From JAAXIE01 sp965263155 (lineage in GTDB: Bacteria > Chloroflexota > Dehalococcoidia > Lucifugimonadales > JAAXIE01), in NCBI GenBank assembly GCA_965263155.1, contig OZ253586.1:3038001-3102000 (forward strand): a stretch of DNA of 64,000 nucleotides, written 5' to 3'. This document shows, piece by piece, positions 41,471 to 49,714 of this stretch. The translations under genes and the position numbers were made by a program. Under the pieces are notes generated by a model. The model had not been told where the DNA came from. It made no database searches and was given only the letters and a program-made list of their open reading frames with translations. The first letter of the stretch is position 1; each line of letters begins with the position of its first letter.

Positions 41471-42757
41471 CTAACACCCAGCACTAGGCACTGATAGCTC
41501 GTTCCAGCTCTCGGCGTCCATCATGCGGGCCCAGTGGTTGTAGAAGCCGCGGCTGTTCATCTCGCTGAAGCGGTAATCGCTCTTCCATGCCATCAGGTCT
41601 TCGTTGAAACCTTCGTGGCCGAGCCCCATGGCCACGTTCACCCAAGAGCGCCGGGACACAGTGCCGCGGCAGGTCTGAGTGCATTCTTGCCAGTTGTCCA
41701 TGTCGTCGACTTCGAAGGTGCCAGAAGGGCTGAAGGTGCGCACGCCTAAGAGCCGGATGGCTTCCTTCACCTCGGGCGGGGCGTCACGGTCGGCGAAAAG
41801 CCACGACCATATTTCGATCTTGTCGGGGCCCTTGGGCTGCCATAGCCGGAAGCTGCGGGTGTTGGCGCGGAGGAATGAGAAGTTGGGGAAGACGGTCCCC
41901 ACGATGGGATTGACCAAGGGGAGGCGTGCCCCCAAGCGCTTCTCCACCTCTGGGAGGATGCTCTCTTCGTAGGCGTTAAGCTCAGGGATAGGGGGGTCGA
42001 TTGCATCACCGGGGCCGGTGCTGTTCACGCAATGCCCCATGCCGGGGTAAATCATCATTCCGGTGTTGGACGGCTTCACGCGGAAGTTGCCCCCGAAACC
42101 CGTCTGTATGGCTGACAGGTGGGTCCAGCCAACGTGATAGGGGTCGCCGCCAAAGCTTTCGGAAGGGAACTTCCAGTTGCAGGACAGCGTCCACTTATGC
42201 ACACCGCCGATGACCTCGATGCCGCCCTCACGGCGGTCGAAGAAGGCGTCTAGATACCAAACCATCTCGCCTAAGTAGTCGAGGAGGGAGGGTGCGTTGG
42301 CGTCGAAGGTAGCGAACACCAGCCCCTTGTAGCTGTCCAGCTGGGCCACGGGGGCCAAACCCCATTTGGAGGTGTCCAGCTCGTCGTAATAGGCTTCTTT
42401 GAGGCTGGGCACGGCGATGAGCTTGCCGTCGCTGCCGTAAGTCCAGCCGTGGTAGGCGCAGACGAAGGCGGAAGCGTTGCCCTCGTCTGCTCGGCAGACG
42501 CGGTTGCCACGGTGGCGGCAGACGTTGAGGAAGGCGCGGATGACGCCGTCCTGGCCGCGGACGACGAGGACTGGGTCTTCTCCCATGTAGGTGGAGAAGA
42601 AGTCGCCGGGGTTGGGAATCTGGCTCTCATGACAGAGGAAGAGCCAGCAACGGGCGAAAATCTGCTCCAGTTCCTGCTTATAGATGTCGGGGTCGATGAA
42701 GATGCTGCGGCTCACCAAGCCCTGAGGGTCGACCAGTTCTCTAGCCGTCGTGCTCAT
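41471..42757 (-). CDS. Rieske-type ring-hydroxylating oxygenase, alpha subunit
   Basis: 428 residues from ATG 42757 (AAAGGA 8 nt upstream; an ATG at 42799 lacks such a site). The Rieske [2Fe-2S] site is CRHRG...FVCAYHGWTYG. The mononuclear iron site is SESFGGDPYHVGWTHLS with the usual Asp and two His. Family members hydroxylate aromatic or terpenoid rings together with a ferredoxin/reductase. No beta subunit or reductase gene lies next to it. A palindrome-rich gap (41421-41441) follows. Confidence 0.9.
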   Translation of the reverse strand: MSTTARELVDPQGLVSRSIFIDPDIYKQELEQIFARCWLFLCHESQIPNPGDFFSTYMGEDPVLVVRGQDGVIRAFLNVCRHRGNRVCRADEGNASAFVCAYHGWTYGSDGKLIAVPSLKEAYYDELDTSKWGLAPVAQLDSYKGLVFATFDANAPSLLDYLGEMVWYLDAFFDRREGGIEVIGGVHKWTLSCNWKFPSESFGGDPYHVGWTHLSAIQTGFGGNFRVKPSNTGMMIYPGMGHCVNSTGPGDAIDPPIPELNAYEESILPEVEKRLGARLPLVNPIVGTVFPNFSFLRANTRSFRLWQPKGPDKIEIWSWLFADRDAPPEVKEAIRLLGVRTFSPSGTFEVDDMDNWQECTQTCRGTVSRRSWVNVAMGLGHEGFNEDLMAWKSDYRFSEMNSRGFYNHWARMMDAESWNELSVPSAGC

Positions 42758-43054
42758 CGTCGCCATCCTTTCGGCCTGTGGCTGCTGGATATACAGCATT
42801 GCGATTGGGTGATGTTAGCAGATTCGAGCGTGGGTGGGTAATGTGGCAGATCAGAGGTAGGCGCGGGCCTGTCTGGGAAACCATTGTCAAGTCGTGGGCC
42901 CCTTGGGTGTCGCAATCCTCAAGACCCTCGCAAAGACGCCTATCCGCGGTTGCCGTGGTTGCTGGCTAGCCAAACTCTACACGCGATCTTATGATGGGCC
43001 CAACTTATCAATCCACACCGGTATCACATCCATTCAAACAGGAGGGTCAGGCTC

Positions 43055-44311
43055 ATGACAACGCGGGGACCCTTTCTGACGGAGACCTATGGAGGCTATC
43101 AGCACCGAGGCGTACCTGCCGAGGATGTGGAGATTACCCGGGTGGGCCCCGGGACTCCTTGTGGCGAGTGGATGCGTCGCTACTGGATTCCCGTCGCTTA
43201 CGAGCGGGACTTAGGCGACCTGCCCAAGCGGATACGCATCTTGGGCGAGAATTTGGTCATTTACAAGGACAAGCAGGGAGCTATCGGGCTGCTGGAGTTG
43301 CATTGCAGCCACCGGGGCTCGTCGCTGGAGTTCGGCATCATCGCGGACCGGGGAATAAAGTGCTGCTACCACGGCTGGCGCTACGACTACGACGGCACGA
43401 TTTTGGACACGCCGGGAGAGCCAGAGGACAGCACTCTGAAGGACAGGTTGCGCCATGGCGCGTACCCTACGCGTGCGCATCTGGGCATTGTGTTTGCGTA
43501 TATGGGGGCGCCGGAACTTATTCCGCCTCTGCCGGTCTATGACACCTTCCAACTGCCAGATGTGGAATACTACCTGATGGAGAGGTATGTGTTTCCGTGC
43601 AACTGGCTTCAGGTGAAAGAAAACTGCATGGACCCGGCCCACCTCTACTTCCTGCACACCACCGTGAGCGAGGTTCAGTTCAAGGACGACCTAGCCATCC
43701 AGTCTGAGATGGACTTCATGGAGGTGCCCACTGGTGGCATGGTCTACGTCGACACTCGCCGTCTGGGCGACAAGGCTTGGGTGCGCATCGCGGACTATAT
43801 TCCGCCCTACATACATCAATTCCTGTTAAACCCGCCGGGTGATCGTCAGCCGGTGAAGCACGCTGAGCGCACTCACTGGGCAGTGCCTGTTGACGATACC
43901 CACACCATGTTCATGGGCCTAGCCCGCCTCAAGGAAGGTGATGTCCCGCCGACAGGTATTGAGTTCGGTCAGACTGATGACAGGCCATATGAGGAAAGGC
44001 AGCGGGTGCCTGGCGACTACGACGCGCAGGTCACCCAGCGGCCCATCGCCCGGCATGGCTTGGAGCACTTGGGGAGCACCGACCGCGGCATCATCATGCT
44101 GCGCAACCTGATAAGACGCAGTATTCGCGAGGTGCAGAGCGTCGCGGCGGAAAAACAGCCCGCGGACACACCCGAGGTTCGCGTGCCCACATTCTCCAGT
44201 AGCACCATATTGCCTCTTGCTCCGGCGCCCACGCACGCCGAGGACAGGCAACTGCTACGGGATACGGGTCGACGTGTGGCTGAGGAGATCGTGAGGGAGC
44301 GCACCGCTTAG
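43055..44311 (+). CDS. Rieske oxygenase (phthalate 4,5-dioxygenase-like), copy 1
   Basis: 418 residues with AGGAGGG before the ATG. Rieske site LHCSHRGSSLEFG...IKCCYHGWRYDYDG; iron site NWLQVKENCMDPAHLYFLHTT with Asp and two His. It resembles single-component-type Rieske oxygenases such as phthalate 4,5-dioxygenase and vanillate demethylase oxygenase subunits. The next plus-strand gene is a close paralog, and both share promoter and 5' sequence, so this is a tandem duplication. Substrate unknown. Confidence 0.9.
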   Translation: MTTRGPFLTETYGGYQHRGVPAEDVEITRVGPGTPCGEWMRRYWIPVAYERDLGDLPKRIRILGENLVIYKDKQGAIGLLELHCSHRGSSLEFGIIADRGIKCCYHGWRYDYDGTILDTPGEPEDSTLKDRLRHGAYPTRAHLGIVFAYMGAPELIPPLPVYDTFQLPDVEYYLMERYVFPCNWLQVKENCMDPAHLYFLHTTVSEVQFKDDLAIQSEMDFMEVPTGGMVYVDTRRLGDKAWVRIADYIPPYIHQFLLNPPGDRQPVKHAERTHWAVPVDDTHTMFMGLARLKEGDVPPTGIEFGQTDDRPYEERQRVPGDYDAQVTQRPIARHGLEHLGSTDRGIIMLRNLIRRSIREVQSVAAEKQPADTPEVRVPTFSSSTILPLAPAPTHAEDRQLLRDTGRRVAEEIVRERTA

Positions 44312-44478
44312 TGGCTCAGCCCTATGCTCGCATCCCCCGACTGCTTCGGCGGAAGCAGAGCTTGGAGTACGCCCGAATTCCCTGGGCCGTTGGGGCCGAT
44401 AAAGAGGGTGACCAGATTGGGGTTGATGCTCACTTGTTGGAAGCACTTGAAGTTTTCCAGGGTGATGTTCGTAATCAT
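44308..44478 (-). pseudogene. AAA ATPase, N-terminal remnant
   Basis: From ATG 44478, with AAGGAG 4 nt upstream, the minus strand reads MITNITLENFKCFQQVSINPN and LVTLFIGPNGPGNSGVLQALL, then PKQSGDASIGLSH and stop. This is the start of an ABC-type/AAA_15 ATPase (LENFKCF followed by a Walker A), but the P-loop Lys is Asn (GPNGPGNSG) and the rest is gone. It lies between the two paralogous Rieske genes. Confidence 0.7.
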
Positions 44479-44600
44479 GGGGTTCTCCTTGGTGGTCATT
44501 ATAGGTTGGCCGCCTAGCCAAACTCCACACACGGCTATAATATGGCCCCAACAGGCTGAGCTCTGGCTCCATACTCCACTTGAACAGGAGGGTTGGACAC

Positions 44601-45857
44601 ATGACAACGCGAGCTCCCTTTCTGACGGAGACTTACGGAGGCTACCAGCACCGGGACATTCCAGCCGAGGATGCGGAGATTACCCGGGTGGGACCCGGGA
44701 CTCCTTGTGGCGAGTGGATGCGACGCTACTGGACTCCGGTCGCCTACGAGCAGGACTTGGGCGACCTGCCCAAGCGCATACGCATCTTGGGTGAGAACCT
44801 GGTCATCTACAAGGACAAGCGGGGGACCATCGGATTGCTGGAGCTGCATTGCAGCCATCGCGGCGCCTCGCTGGAGTTTGGGATCATTGAAGAGCGAGGC
44901 ATCAAGTGCTGCTATCACGGTTGGAAGTATGACTATGACGGCACGATTCTGGATACACCGGGCGAGCCGGAGGACAGCACGCTGAAGGAGCGGCTGTGTC
45001 ATGGGGCCTATCCGACGAAGGTGCATCTGGGGATCGTGTTTGCGTACATGGGTCCGCCCGACGTGATGCCACCGCTGCCGGTGTACGACACCTTCCAGTT
45101 GCCCGATGTGCAGTACCAGTTGCTGGAACAGCATGTGTTCCCCTGCAACTGGCTTCAGGTGAAAGAGAACTGCATGGACCCGGCCCACCTCTATTTCCTG
45201 CACACCACCGTGAGCACCGTACAGTTCAAGGACGACCTTGCCATAGAGTCGGAGATGGACTTCATGGAGGTGCCCACGGGTGGGATGGTGTATATCGACA
45301 CCCGCCGGCTTGGTGAGAACGCTTGGGTGCGGCTAGCGGACTATGTGCCTCCCTACATCCACCAGTTCCTGATGAATCCCCCGGGCGAGCGCCAGTCGGT
45401 GCCACATGCCGAGCGCACCCATTGGGCCGTGCCCGTCGATGATACCCACACCCTCTTCATGGGCATGGCCCGCCTCAAGGAAGGCGATGCCCCCCGCGGT
45501 GGCACGGGCTTCGGTCAGACCGACGAGAGGCCCTACGAGGAACGCCAGCGCGTACCGGGCGACTACGATGCGCAGGTCTCGCAGAGGCCCATCGCCCGTC
45601 ACGGCTTGGAACACTTAGGATCCACCGACCGAGGCATCATCATGATGCGCAACGTGATCCGGCGCAGCGTTCGTGAGGTGCAGAACGGCAACCACGCCGA
45701 GCAGCCCCTGAACGCTGCGGAAATCAGTGTGCCCACCTTCTCCAGTGGCACCGTCCTGCCTCTTCCACCCGCCCCAACCTTCGCCGAGGACAGGCAATTG
45801 CTGCGGGATACAGGCCGCGGAGTGGCAGAGCAGATCGTCAGGGAGCGCACGTCTTAG
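44601..45857 (+). CDS. Rieske oxygenase (phthalate 4,5-dioxygenase-like), copy 2
   Basis: 418 residues, same length as copy 1 and nearly identical over long stretches; the differences are scattered, most dense near residues 155-180, 310-320 and the C-terminal 60. Rieske site LHCSHRGASLEFG...IKCCYHGWKYDYDG and iron site NWLQVKENCMDPAHLYFLHTT are intact. Its own promoter region (TATAAT near 44535, copying TATGAT near copy 1) and AGGAGGG site are present, so both copies can be expressed. Confidence 0.9.
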   Translation: MTTRAPFLTETYGGYQHRDIPAEDAEITRVGPGTPCGEWMRRYWTPVAYEQDLGDLPKRIRILGENLVIYKDKRGTIGLLELHCSHRGASLEFGIIEERGIKCCYHGWKYDYDGTILDTPGEPEDSTLKERLCHGAYPTKVHLGIVFAYMGPPDVMPPLPVYDTFQLPDVQYQLLEQHVFPCNWLQVKENCMDPAHLYFLHTTVSTVQFKDDLAIESEMDFMEVPTGGMVYIDTRRLGENAWVRLADYVPPYIHQFLMNPPGERQSVPHAERTHWAVPVDDTHTLFMGMARLKEGDAPRGGTGFGQTDERPYEERQRVPGDYDAQVSQRPIARHGLEHLGSTDRGIIMMRNVIRRSVREVQNGNHAEQPLNAAEISVPTFSSGTVLPLPPAPTFAEDRQLLRDTGRGVAEQIVRERTS

Positions 45858-45880
45858 GCGCTCCCTGACCGGTCACGGCG

Positions 45881-46381
45881 CTACCGCGCGGGAACCATCA
45901 TCTCCACTTGGGCCTCGTCCCACGGGCCGGGGAAGTTGCCCTTGTGGTTGGTCTCGGCGGAGAAGATATTCTCTTGGCTGTGCCACTGGCTGCGAGGCAG
46001 CTCGTAGGAGACCTCGACGCCGTTGCCGTCAGGGTCCTTGAGGTAGACGCCTATGGATATGCCGTGGTCGGCCACGAAGTCGATCTCGACGCCCTTTGCC
46101 TTGGCCCGGACGTAGAACTCCTTCAGGTCGTCCAAACTATGCATCTGCCAGCCGGTGTGGTTCAGGCCCACGCGTCCTCTCTCCGGACCGGGGGCGTCGG
46201 CGCCAACTGAAATCAGGGCTACCTCGTGGGACTGCTCGATATCCGACGTCAGGAAGGCAATCTTGCCTGGCACCGCGTCGTAGGTGTGCAGGCCAAGGAC
46301 GTCGGCGTACCACTCCCGTGACACCTCGGAGTCCCGGACAAAGAGGTTGGCATGCTGTAGATACTTCGGCTTGTAGCTCAT
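45881..46381 (-). CDS. VOC-family (extradiol dioxygenase-like) protein
   Basis: 166 residues from ATG 46381 with GGAGGGGGTA upstream. One pair of beta-alpha-beta-beta-beta modules with possible metal ligands His in LQHANLFVRD, His in GLNHTGWQMHSL and Glu in GVEVSYELPRSQ, the 2-His-1-carboxylate set of catechol dioxygenases. PDGNGVEVSYE is characteristic. Its start codon overlaps the stop of the selenoprotein gene (TAATG), so the two are translationally coupled. It lies beside the Rieske genes and may cleave a ring-hydroxylated product; substrate unknown. Confidence 0.85.
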   Translation of the reverse strand: MSYKPKYLQHANLFVRDSEVSREWYADVLGLHTYDAVPGKIAFLTSDIEQSHEVALISVGADAPGPERGRVGLNHTGWQMHSLDDLKEFYVRAKAKGVEIDFVADHGISIGVYLKDPDGNGVEVSYELPRSQWHSQENIFSAETNHKGNFPGPWDEAQVEMMVPAR

Positions 46382-46833
46382 TACCCCCTCCTGGAAGATG
46401 GTGTGTGGTCCAGTGGCAGCTTGGACTGTAGCTGCGGGTCGTTGGGGTTCAGCCCCAAGTCCTCGTCGGTCACATCGACTCGGCCCCCTATGGCCTTCTC
46501 CACCGGCCTGCCCACGGTCTCCCGCCACTCCCTGATCTTGGCGGTGACAATGCGGGCATCCAGAAACCGCCGGGAGTCGTCGGCGCCAAGGCCGAAGCCC
46601 GCTTCAGGCGTCATGTGCCCGATGATCAGCTCGTCGTTGAAGAAGAGGTCGAGCTGACCGTGGCCTCCGGGGACGAGGTTGAAGGAGCGTATATCGTTGG
46701 GGAACCTCTCCAGTATCTCGGCGGCTATCCAAGCCGCTCGCATCGCATGGCCTCAAGGAACACAATATTCAATGCGGATGTCCAGCTTCTCAATGGCCTC
46801 GTTGTCATGGCCGTGACCCTGCTCCTGCGCCAT
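46381..46833 (-). CDS. SelW/Rdx-family selenoprotein
   Basis: 150 residues when read from ATG 46833 (GGGAGG upstream) through TGA 46753-46755. The N-terminus is MAQEQGHGHDNEAIEKLDIRIEYCVPUGHAMRAAWIAAEIL: IRIEYC-x-x-U and the following RAAWIAAEIL helix are the hallmark of the Rdx family. Then come FNLVPGGHGQLDLFFNDELI strands and a C-terminal extension of about 70 residues (ARIVTAKIREWRETVGR...). A perfect 6-bp stem GCGGCT/AGCCGC with loop TGGAT begins 15 nt after TGA. Rdx proteins have a thioredoxin-like fold and thiol-dependent redox roles. A caller without recoding would start at ATG 46743 and miss the active site. Coupled to the VOC gene. Confidence 0.9.
46721..46737 (-). promoter_or_regulatory. 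Candidate bSECIS of the SelW-like gene
   Basis: Stem GCGGCT (46737-46732) and AGCCGC (46726-46721) around loop TGGAT on the minus strand, beginning 15 nt after the TGA. The second loop base is G, as in the other two. Confidence 0.65.
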
Positions 46834-46936
46834 GGAGCACCTCCCGCCTAGCAATGTGACGATGGCAAGTGTGGGGATAGTAGGCGCGAAGGCACATAGC
46901 CGTCAACCTTGGAGAGGGCATATTGCTGACCAGCCG

Positions 46937-47269
46937 CTAGGGTCTTTTGATTCTTGAAGGCTGCCCGTCCGCCGCCTGCCCAGACATCGGGGCACCAGTG
47001 GCTAGGGCAGGGAGGGCGGCGACACCGGCGAAGCGCGCGGCTTGTTCAACAGTGAGGCCCAATGGGTGTGCGAGGAGGAACTTCTGGTTTCCAGCGGCGA
47101 TTTCAGACTGATCGTAGCTGACGCGCGTTTTTTCGTAGCTGATTTCACTGAAATTTGTGCAACCATTTCCCCCAGTTCGCTTGCTTGTCGCGGCTGTGTC
47201 TGCTGGTTGCTGGCAGGGCGGTTGTGGACAGGCTTGGGTTGCTTGGGGCTCCTTGGTCTGATGTTCCAT
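46937..47269 (-). pseudogene. Truncated small terminase-like gene
   Basis: 110 residues. After a low-complexity head comes ISYEKTRVSYDQSEIAAGNQKFLLAHPLGLTVEQAARFAGV, which aligns with SYEKKRSSYDAGRRSASKKKFLAAHQLGATTRQAARIAGV of the small terminase at 12871. The similarity stops within the helix-turn-helix; the remaining AALPALATGAPMSGQ is unrelated. No large terminase follows. The upstream leader (47293-47387) is also homologous to that of the terminase genes. Confidence 0.7.
47112..47140 (-). repeat. AGCTACGA direct repeat pair, 21-bp spacing
   Basis: Minus-strand AGCTACGA at 47140-47133 and 47119-47112, start to start 21 bp, inside the truncated terminase-like frame. Spacing is identical to the pair at 12922/12943. 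Confidence 0.75.
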
Positions 47270-47292
47270 GTGCTTCCCTCACAAGAATGGCC

Positions 47293-47387
47293 AAAAGAAA
47301 AGCCGGGGCGACCTGTGGGAGGTCAGTCCCCAGTGCCTAGGTTGATATTAGAACGGGTGTGCGGGGATATCAATGGGAGGATGTCAT
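47293..47387 (-). promoter_or_regulatory. Promoter and attenuator-like leader
   Basis: On the minus strand: ATGACATCC (47387-47379), TTGATA (47373-47368), a 17-bp spacer, TAATAT (47350-47345), then a GC hairpin built from CTGGGG/CCCCGG with inner GACC/GGTC, ending in TTTTCTTTT (47301-47293). The order and much of the sequence match the leader at 12495-12598. Confidence 0.7.
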
Positions 47388-47415
47388 GGGGTAGACACAG
47401 GTGGCACGCTAGGTG

Positions 47416-47426
47416 CGTGCTCTTGT
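47416..47426. repeat. Left target-site duplication
   Basis: CGTGCTCTTGT at 47416-47426 recurs at 52581-52591 directly outside the right end of the element, as expected for a target duplication of about 11 bp. Confidence 0.75.
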
Positions 47427-47444
47427 GGCTTTGATGCAAAACCC

Positions 47445-48749
47445 CTAAGCAGCGAGGACTTTTGCATCAAGGGCCGATTCTGATGCAAAAGTCCCTTCGT
47501 CGAATACGGGCGTGATGCCTAGCGCGTACATGGCCCGAATCAGGACACAGATGTTGTGGCACACGACCTTTACCAGAACCTCGTTGACCATGGCGGTGTC
47601 GGACTTGGCGCGGAGCTTGTCACCGAACTTCGCCTTGATCATGTGGAAGCAGGTCTCCACGTTGCTGCGTAGGTGATAGTGGCGATTGAAGTCGGCCTGC
47701 CGAAGGGTGAAGTGGTGGAACATTTGCGCCCACAACGGGTCGGCCTCGCGCCACCCCTTGGGCTTCGCAACAGCCCCGGTCTTGAAGGGGATGTATGGGG
47801 TCCCGCCAACGTTCGCAACCGCGTGTAGATTCTTCCGGCTGGAGTAGGCCATGTCCGCCGAAACATCCCGGACGGGGAAGTTTTCGGCGGTGATTCTAAC
47901 GAAATCCGCGAGGTACGGGGAGTCCGCCGACATGGAGGCCGTCGCGTCGGCGACTGTGATGATGTTGGACTGGACGCCGCACATGATATGCAGCTTCGCC
48001 CACTTGACTGCCTTCTTGCTCTCGACGTGGCCCCACTTGTGCTCGAACCACCTGTTGTAGGCCGTGGTCGCAAACCCTGAGCTGTCTATGGCAAAGTCCA
48101 CTTCCACGCCCCGGAAAGGCAGGGCACTGGCCTGAATCAACTGGCGTAGCACCGGCGTCACGTCTTCACGCTCAAAGTAGCGGATTGGGGTGCTGAAGGA
48201 CGGTTCCTTGCCCATTCTTCCGTCCGCCACGGCGTCCCGAATGCCAGACATGGCCCTTCGGGTACTGAGAGTCGAATACACCTTCAGGCCCATGCCGTAG
48301 AGCATATCCGAAAGGGGAAGGCGAGGCCGTCCATTGGCCTGTGGGGGTTGCGGTACGGTGTCACAGAGGGAGCGTAGCAGCGTGGCAAAGAGTTCGCCCT
48401 CGTGTATCTGTGCGTTGTTGTAGGCTGCCCACGGCTGGGTGATCCGCACCGCTTGGGGAGGTTCCTCATCCAGTCGCTCGCTGCGTTGCAGGAGGGCTTC
48501 CACGGCATAAACGTGCTTGCAGGCCGCGTTCCGCTTCTCGAAGTCCGGGCAGGTGCAGTAGGGGCCGTCCTCTAGGTTGACTAGGTAGACGCCGTTGCCC
48601 GATTGTGACGGCACCTTGTAGCCGAACTTATCCGGGCGGATATGCTCCTGGGCGAGGATAGCTATGGCCAGTCCTCGCTGCTGACGCCCCTGTTCGCCGT
48701 CGTCGGGGTCGTTAGGGCCGAGGGCTGTTCGTGTTAGATGTCCGCTCAT
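47445..48749 (-). CDS. DDE transposase with N-terminal SWIM zinc finger
   Basis: 434 residues with GGAGGTGCCGA before the ATG. The N-terminal 90 residues hold a SWIM finger, YCTCPDFEKRNAACKHVYAV (CxCx(9)CxH). The rest is an IS4/IS5-like catalytic domain: VDFAIDSSGFATTAYNRWFEHKWG (first Asp), NFPVRDVSADMAYSSRKNL (second Asp) and HLRSNVETCFHMIKAKFGDKLRAKS with the Y-x-x-R-x-x-x-E motif (Glu). SWIM fingers bind DNA or protein and are uncommon in bacterial transposases. The stop codon lies inside the left terminal repeat. The promoter carries a 25-bp palindrome. Confidence 0.9.
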   Translation of the reverse strand: MSGHLTRTALGPNDPDDGEQGRQQRGLAIAILAQEHIRPDKFGYKVPSQSGNGVYLVNLEDGPYCTCPDFEKRNAACKHVYAVEALLQRSERLDEEPPQAVRITQPWAAYNNAQIHEGELFATLLRSLCDTVPQPPQANGRPRLPLSDMLYGMGLKVYSTLSTRRAMSGIRDAVADGRMGKEPSFSTPIRYFEREDVTPVLRQLIQASALPFRGVEVDFAIDSSGFATTAYNRWFEHKWGHVESKKAVKWAKLHIMCGVQSNIITVADATASMSADSPYLADFVRITAENFPVRDVSADMAYSSRKNLHAVANVGGTPYIPFKTGAVAKPKGWREADPLWAQMFHHFTLRQADFNRHYHLRSNVETCFHMIKAKFGDKLRAKSDTAMVNEVLVKVVCHNICVLIRAMYALGITPVFDEGTFASESALDAKVLAA

Positions 48750-48773
48750 TCGGCACCTCCCAATCCATAGCTA

Positions 48774-48842
48774 CACTAACATACATTGTATGTTAGTGCA
48801 AGCCGTAGAGCGTTGACACACTCATCCCCGCTGTGCTAGTCT
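48774..48842. promoter_or_regulatory. Operator-like palindrome and RM promoter
   Basis: CACTAACATAC (48774-48784) and GTATGTTAGTG (48788-48798) form perfect 11-bp arms around ATT, in the divergent region between transposase and methyltransferase. Next to it, TTGACA (48813-48818), an 18-bp spacer and TAGTCT (48837-48842) make the plus-strand promoter of the methyltransferase. A related site, TAACATACAGCGTATCGTG, lies upstream of the HTH gene at 51432. Confidence 0.7.
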
Positions 48843-48904
48843 CTCGCATCCCTAATCTAAGAGAGAGTACTGCCCCTTCTGGGGGCCATGATTGATAAGG
48901 CGTC

Positions 48905-49711
48905 ATGCTACCGAAAGCTGCCTCCAGCGTCCCGCAAGGGGTCCCTCAACAGGGGCAGCTAGCACTCTATCAAGCATCACCACCTCTAGCCTCCCATCAA
49001 GCACCAGCACCTCTAGCCTCCCATCAAGCTAGCCCCCCCCTTGTCCCTTTGGATTCCCCGCCTTCTAATCCTTCTAATGAGTACCGACCTATCAGCAGTG
49101 TATGGGAAGGAACGGACAGCGCTCTCCTTGAAGCGATGCTGAGCTTCTATCCGGTCATAGAACCCGTCCCCATTCTCGATGCGACTTATAACACAGGGCG
49201 GATATGGGGAGGCTCATCACGCCGTGTCGTCTCGATGGATATTGACCGTCGATTCAAGCCCGACATAGAAGCCGATAACCGAGTCATGCCCGTACCCGAT
49301 GAGTCATTCGCGGTAGTTGTCTACGACCCGCCGCATGTAGGCCCACAAGGGCGCGACAAGAGCAGTAAGCGATTCGACGTGGACTTCGGCGCGACGGTTG
49401 CCTGTGGAAAGGAGCATGACTGGAGTCTGAGCTACCTCTACCCTCCGTTCCTTGACGAGGCGATGCGAGTATTGAAGCCAGAAGGACTGCTACTAGCGAA
49501 GATCACCGACATGGTGAATAGTCACCGCTCCAGGTGGGCGCACTGCGACTTCATGCAAATGGCGGCCGATGCGGGTTTCACCGTATGCGACCTGATTGTG
49601 AAAGTCCGAGAAGGGCCTATGGTCTCAACGAAATGGAAGCGTGCTCACCATGCTAGGAAACGGCACTGTTTCTGGATCGTTTGTCGCAAGAGCGGTCGTT
49701 GTGAGAGTTGA
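48905..49711 (+). CDS. SAM-dependent DNA methyltransferase (RM partner)
   Basis: 268 residues. A Pro/Ser/Gln-rich head with the unit ASHQAPAPLASHQASPPL precedes the catalytic domain. Motif I is ILDATYNTGRIWG, then VVSMDIDRRFKPDIEADNRVMPVPDESFAVVVYDPPHVGPQG, with the catalytic DPPH in the place of DPPY/NPPY, and LLLAKITDMVNSHRSRW later. This is the pattern of amino (N4/N6) methyltransferases. The neighbouring nuclease starts 3 bp downstream, so it should protect the site that nuclease cuts. Eco29kI itself pairs with a C5-methyltransferase, so this pairing is unusual. Confidence 0.8.
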   Translation: MLPKAASSVPQGVPQQGQLALYQASPPLASHQAPAPLASHQASPPLVPLDSPPSNPSNEYRPISSVWEGTDSALLEAMLSFYPVIEPVPILDATYNTGRIWGGSSRRVVSMDIDRRFKPDIEADNRVMPVPDESFAVVVYDPPHVGPQGRDKSSKRFDVDFGATVACGKEHDWSLSYLYPPFLDEAMRVLKPEGLLLAKITDMVNSHRSRWAHCDFMQMAADAGFTVCDLIVKVREGPMVSTKWKRAHHARKRHCFWIVCRKSGRCES

Positions 49712-49714
49712 ACC

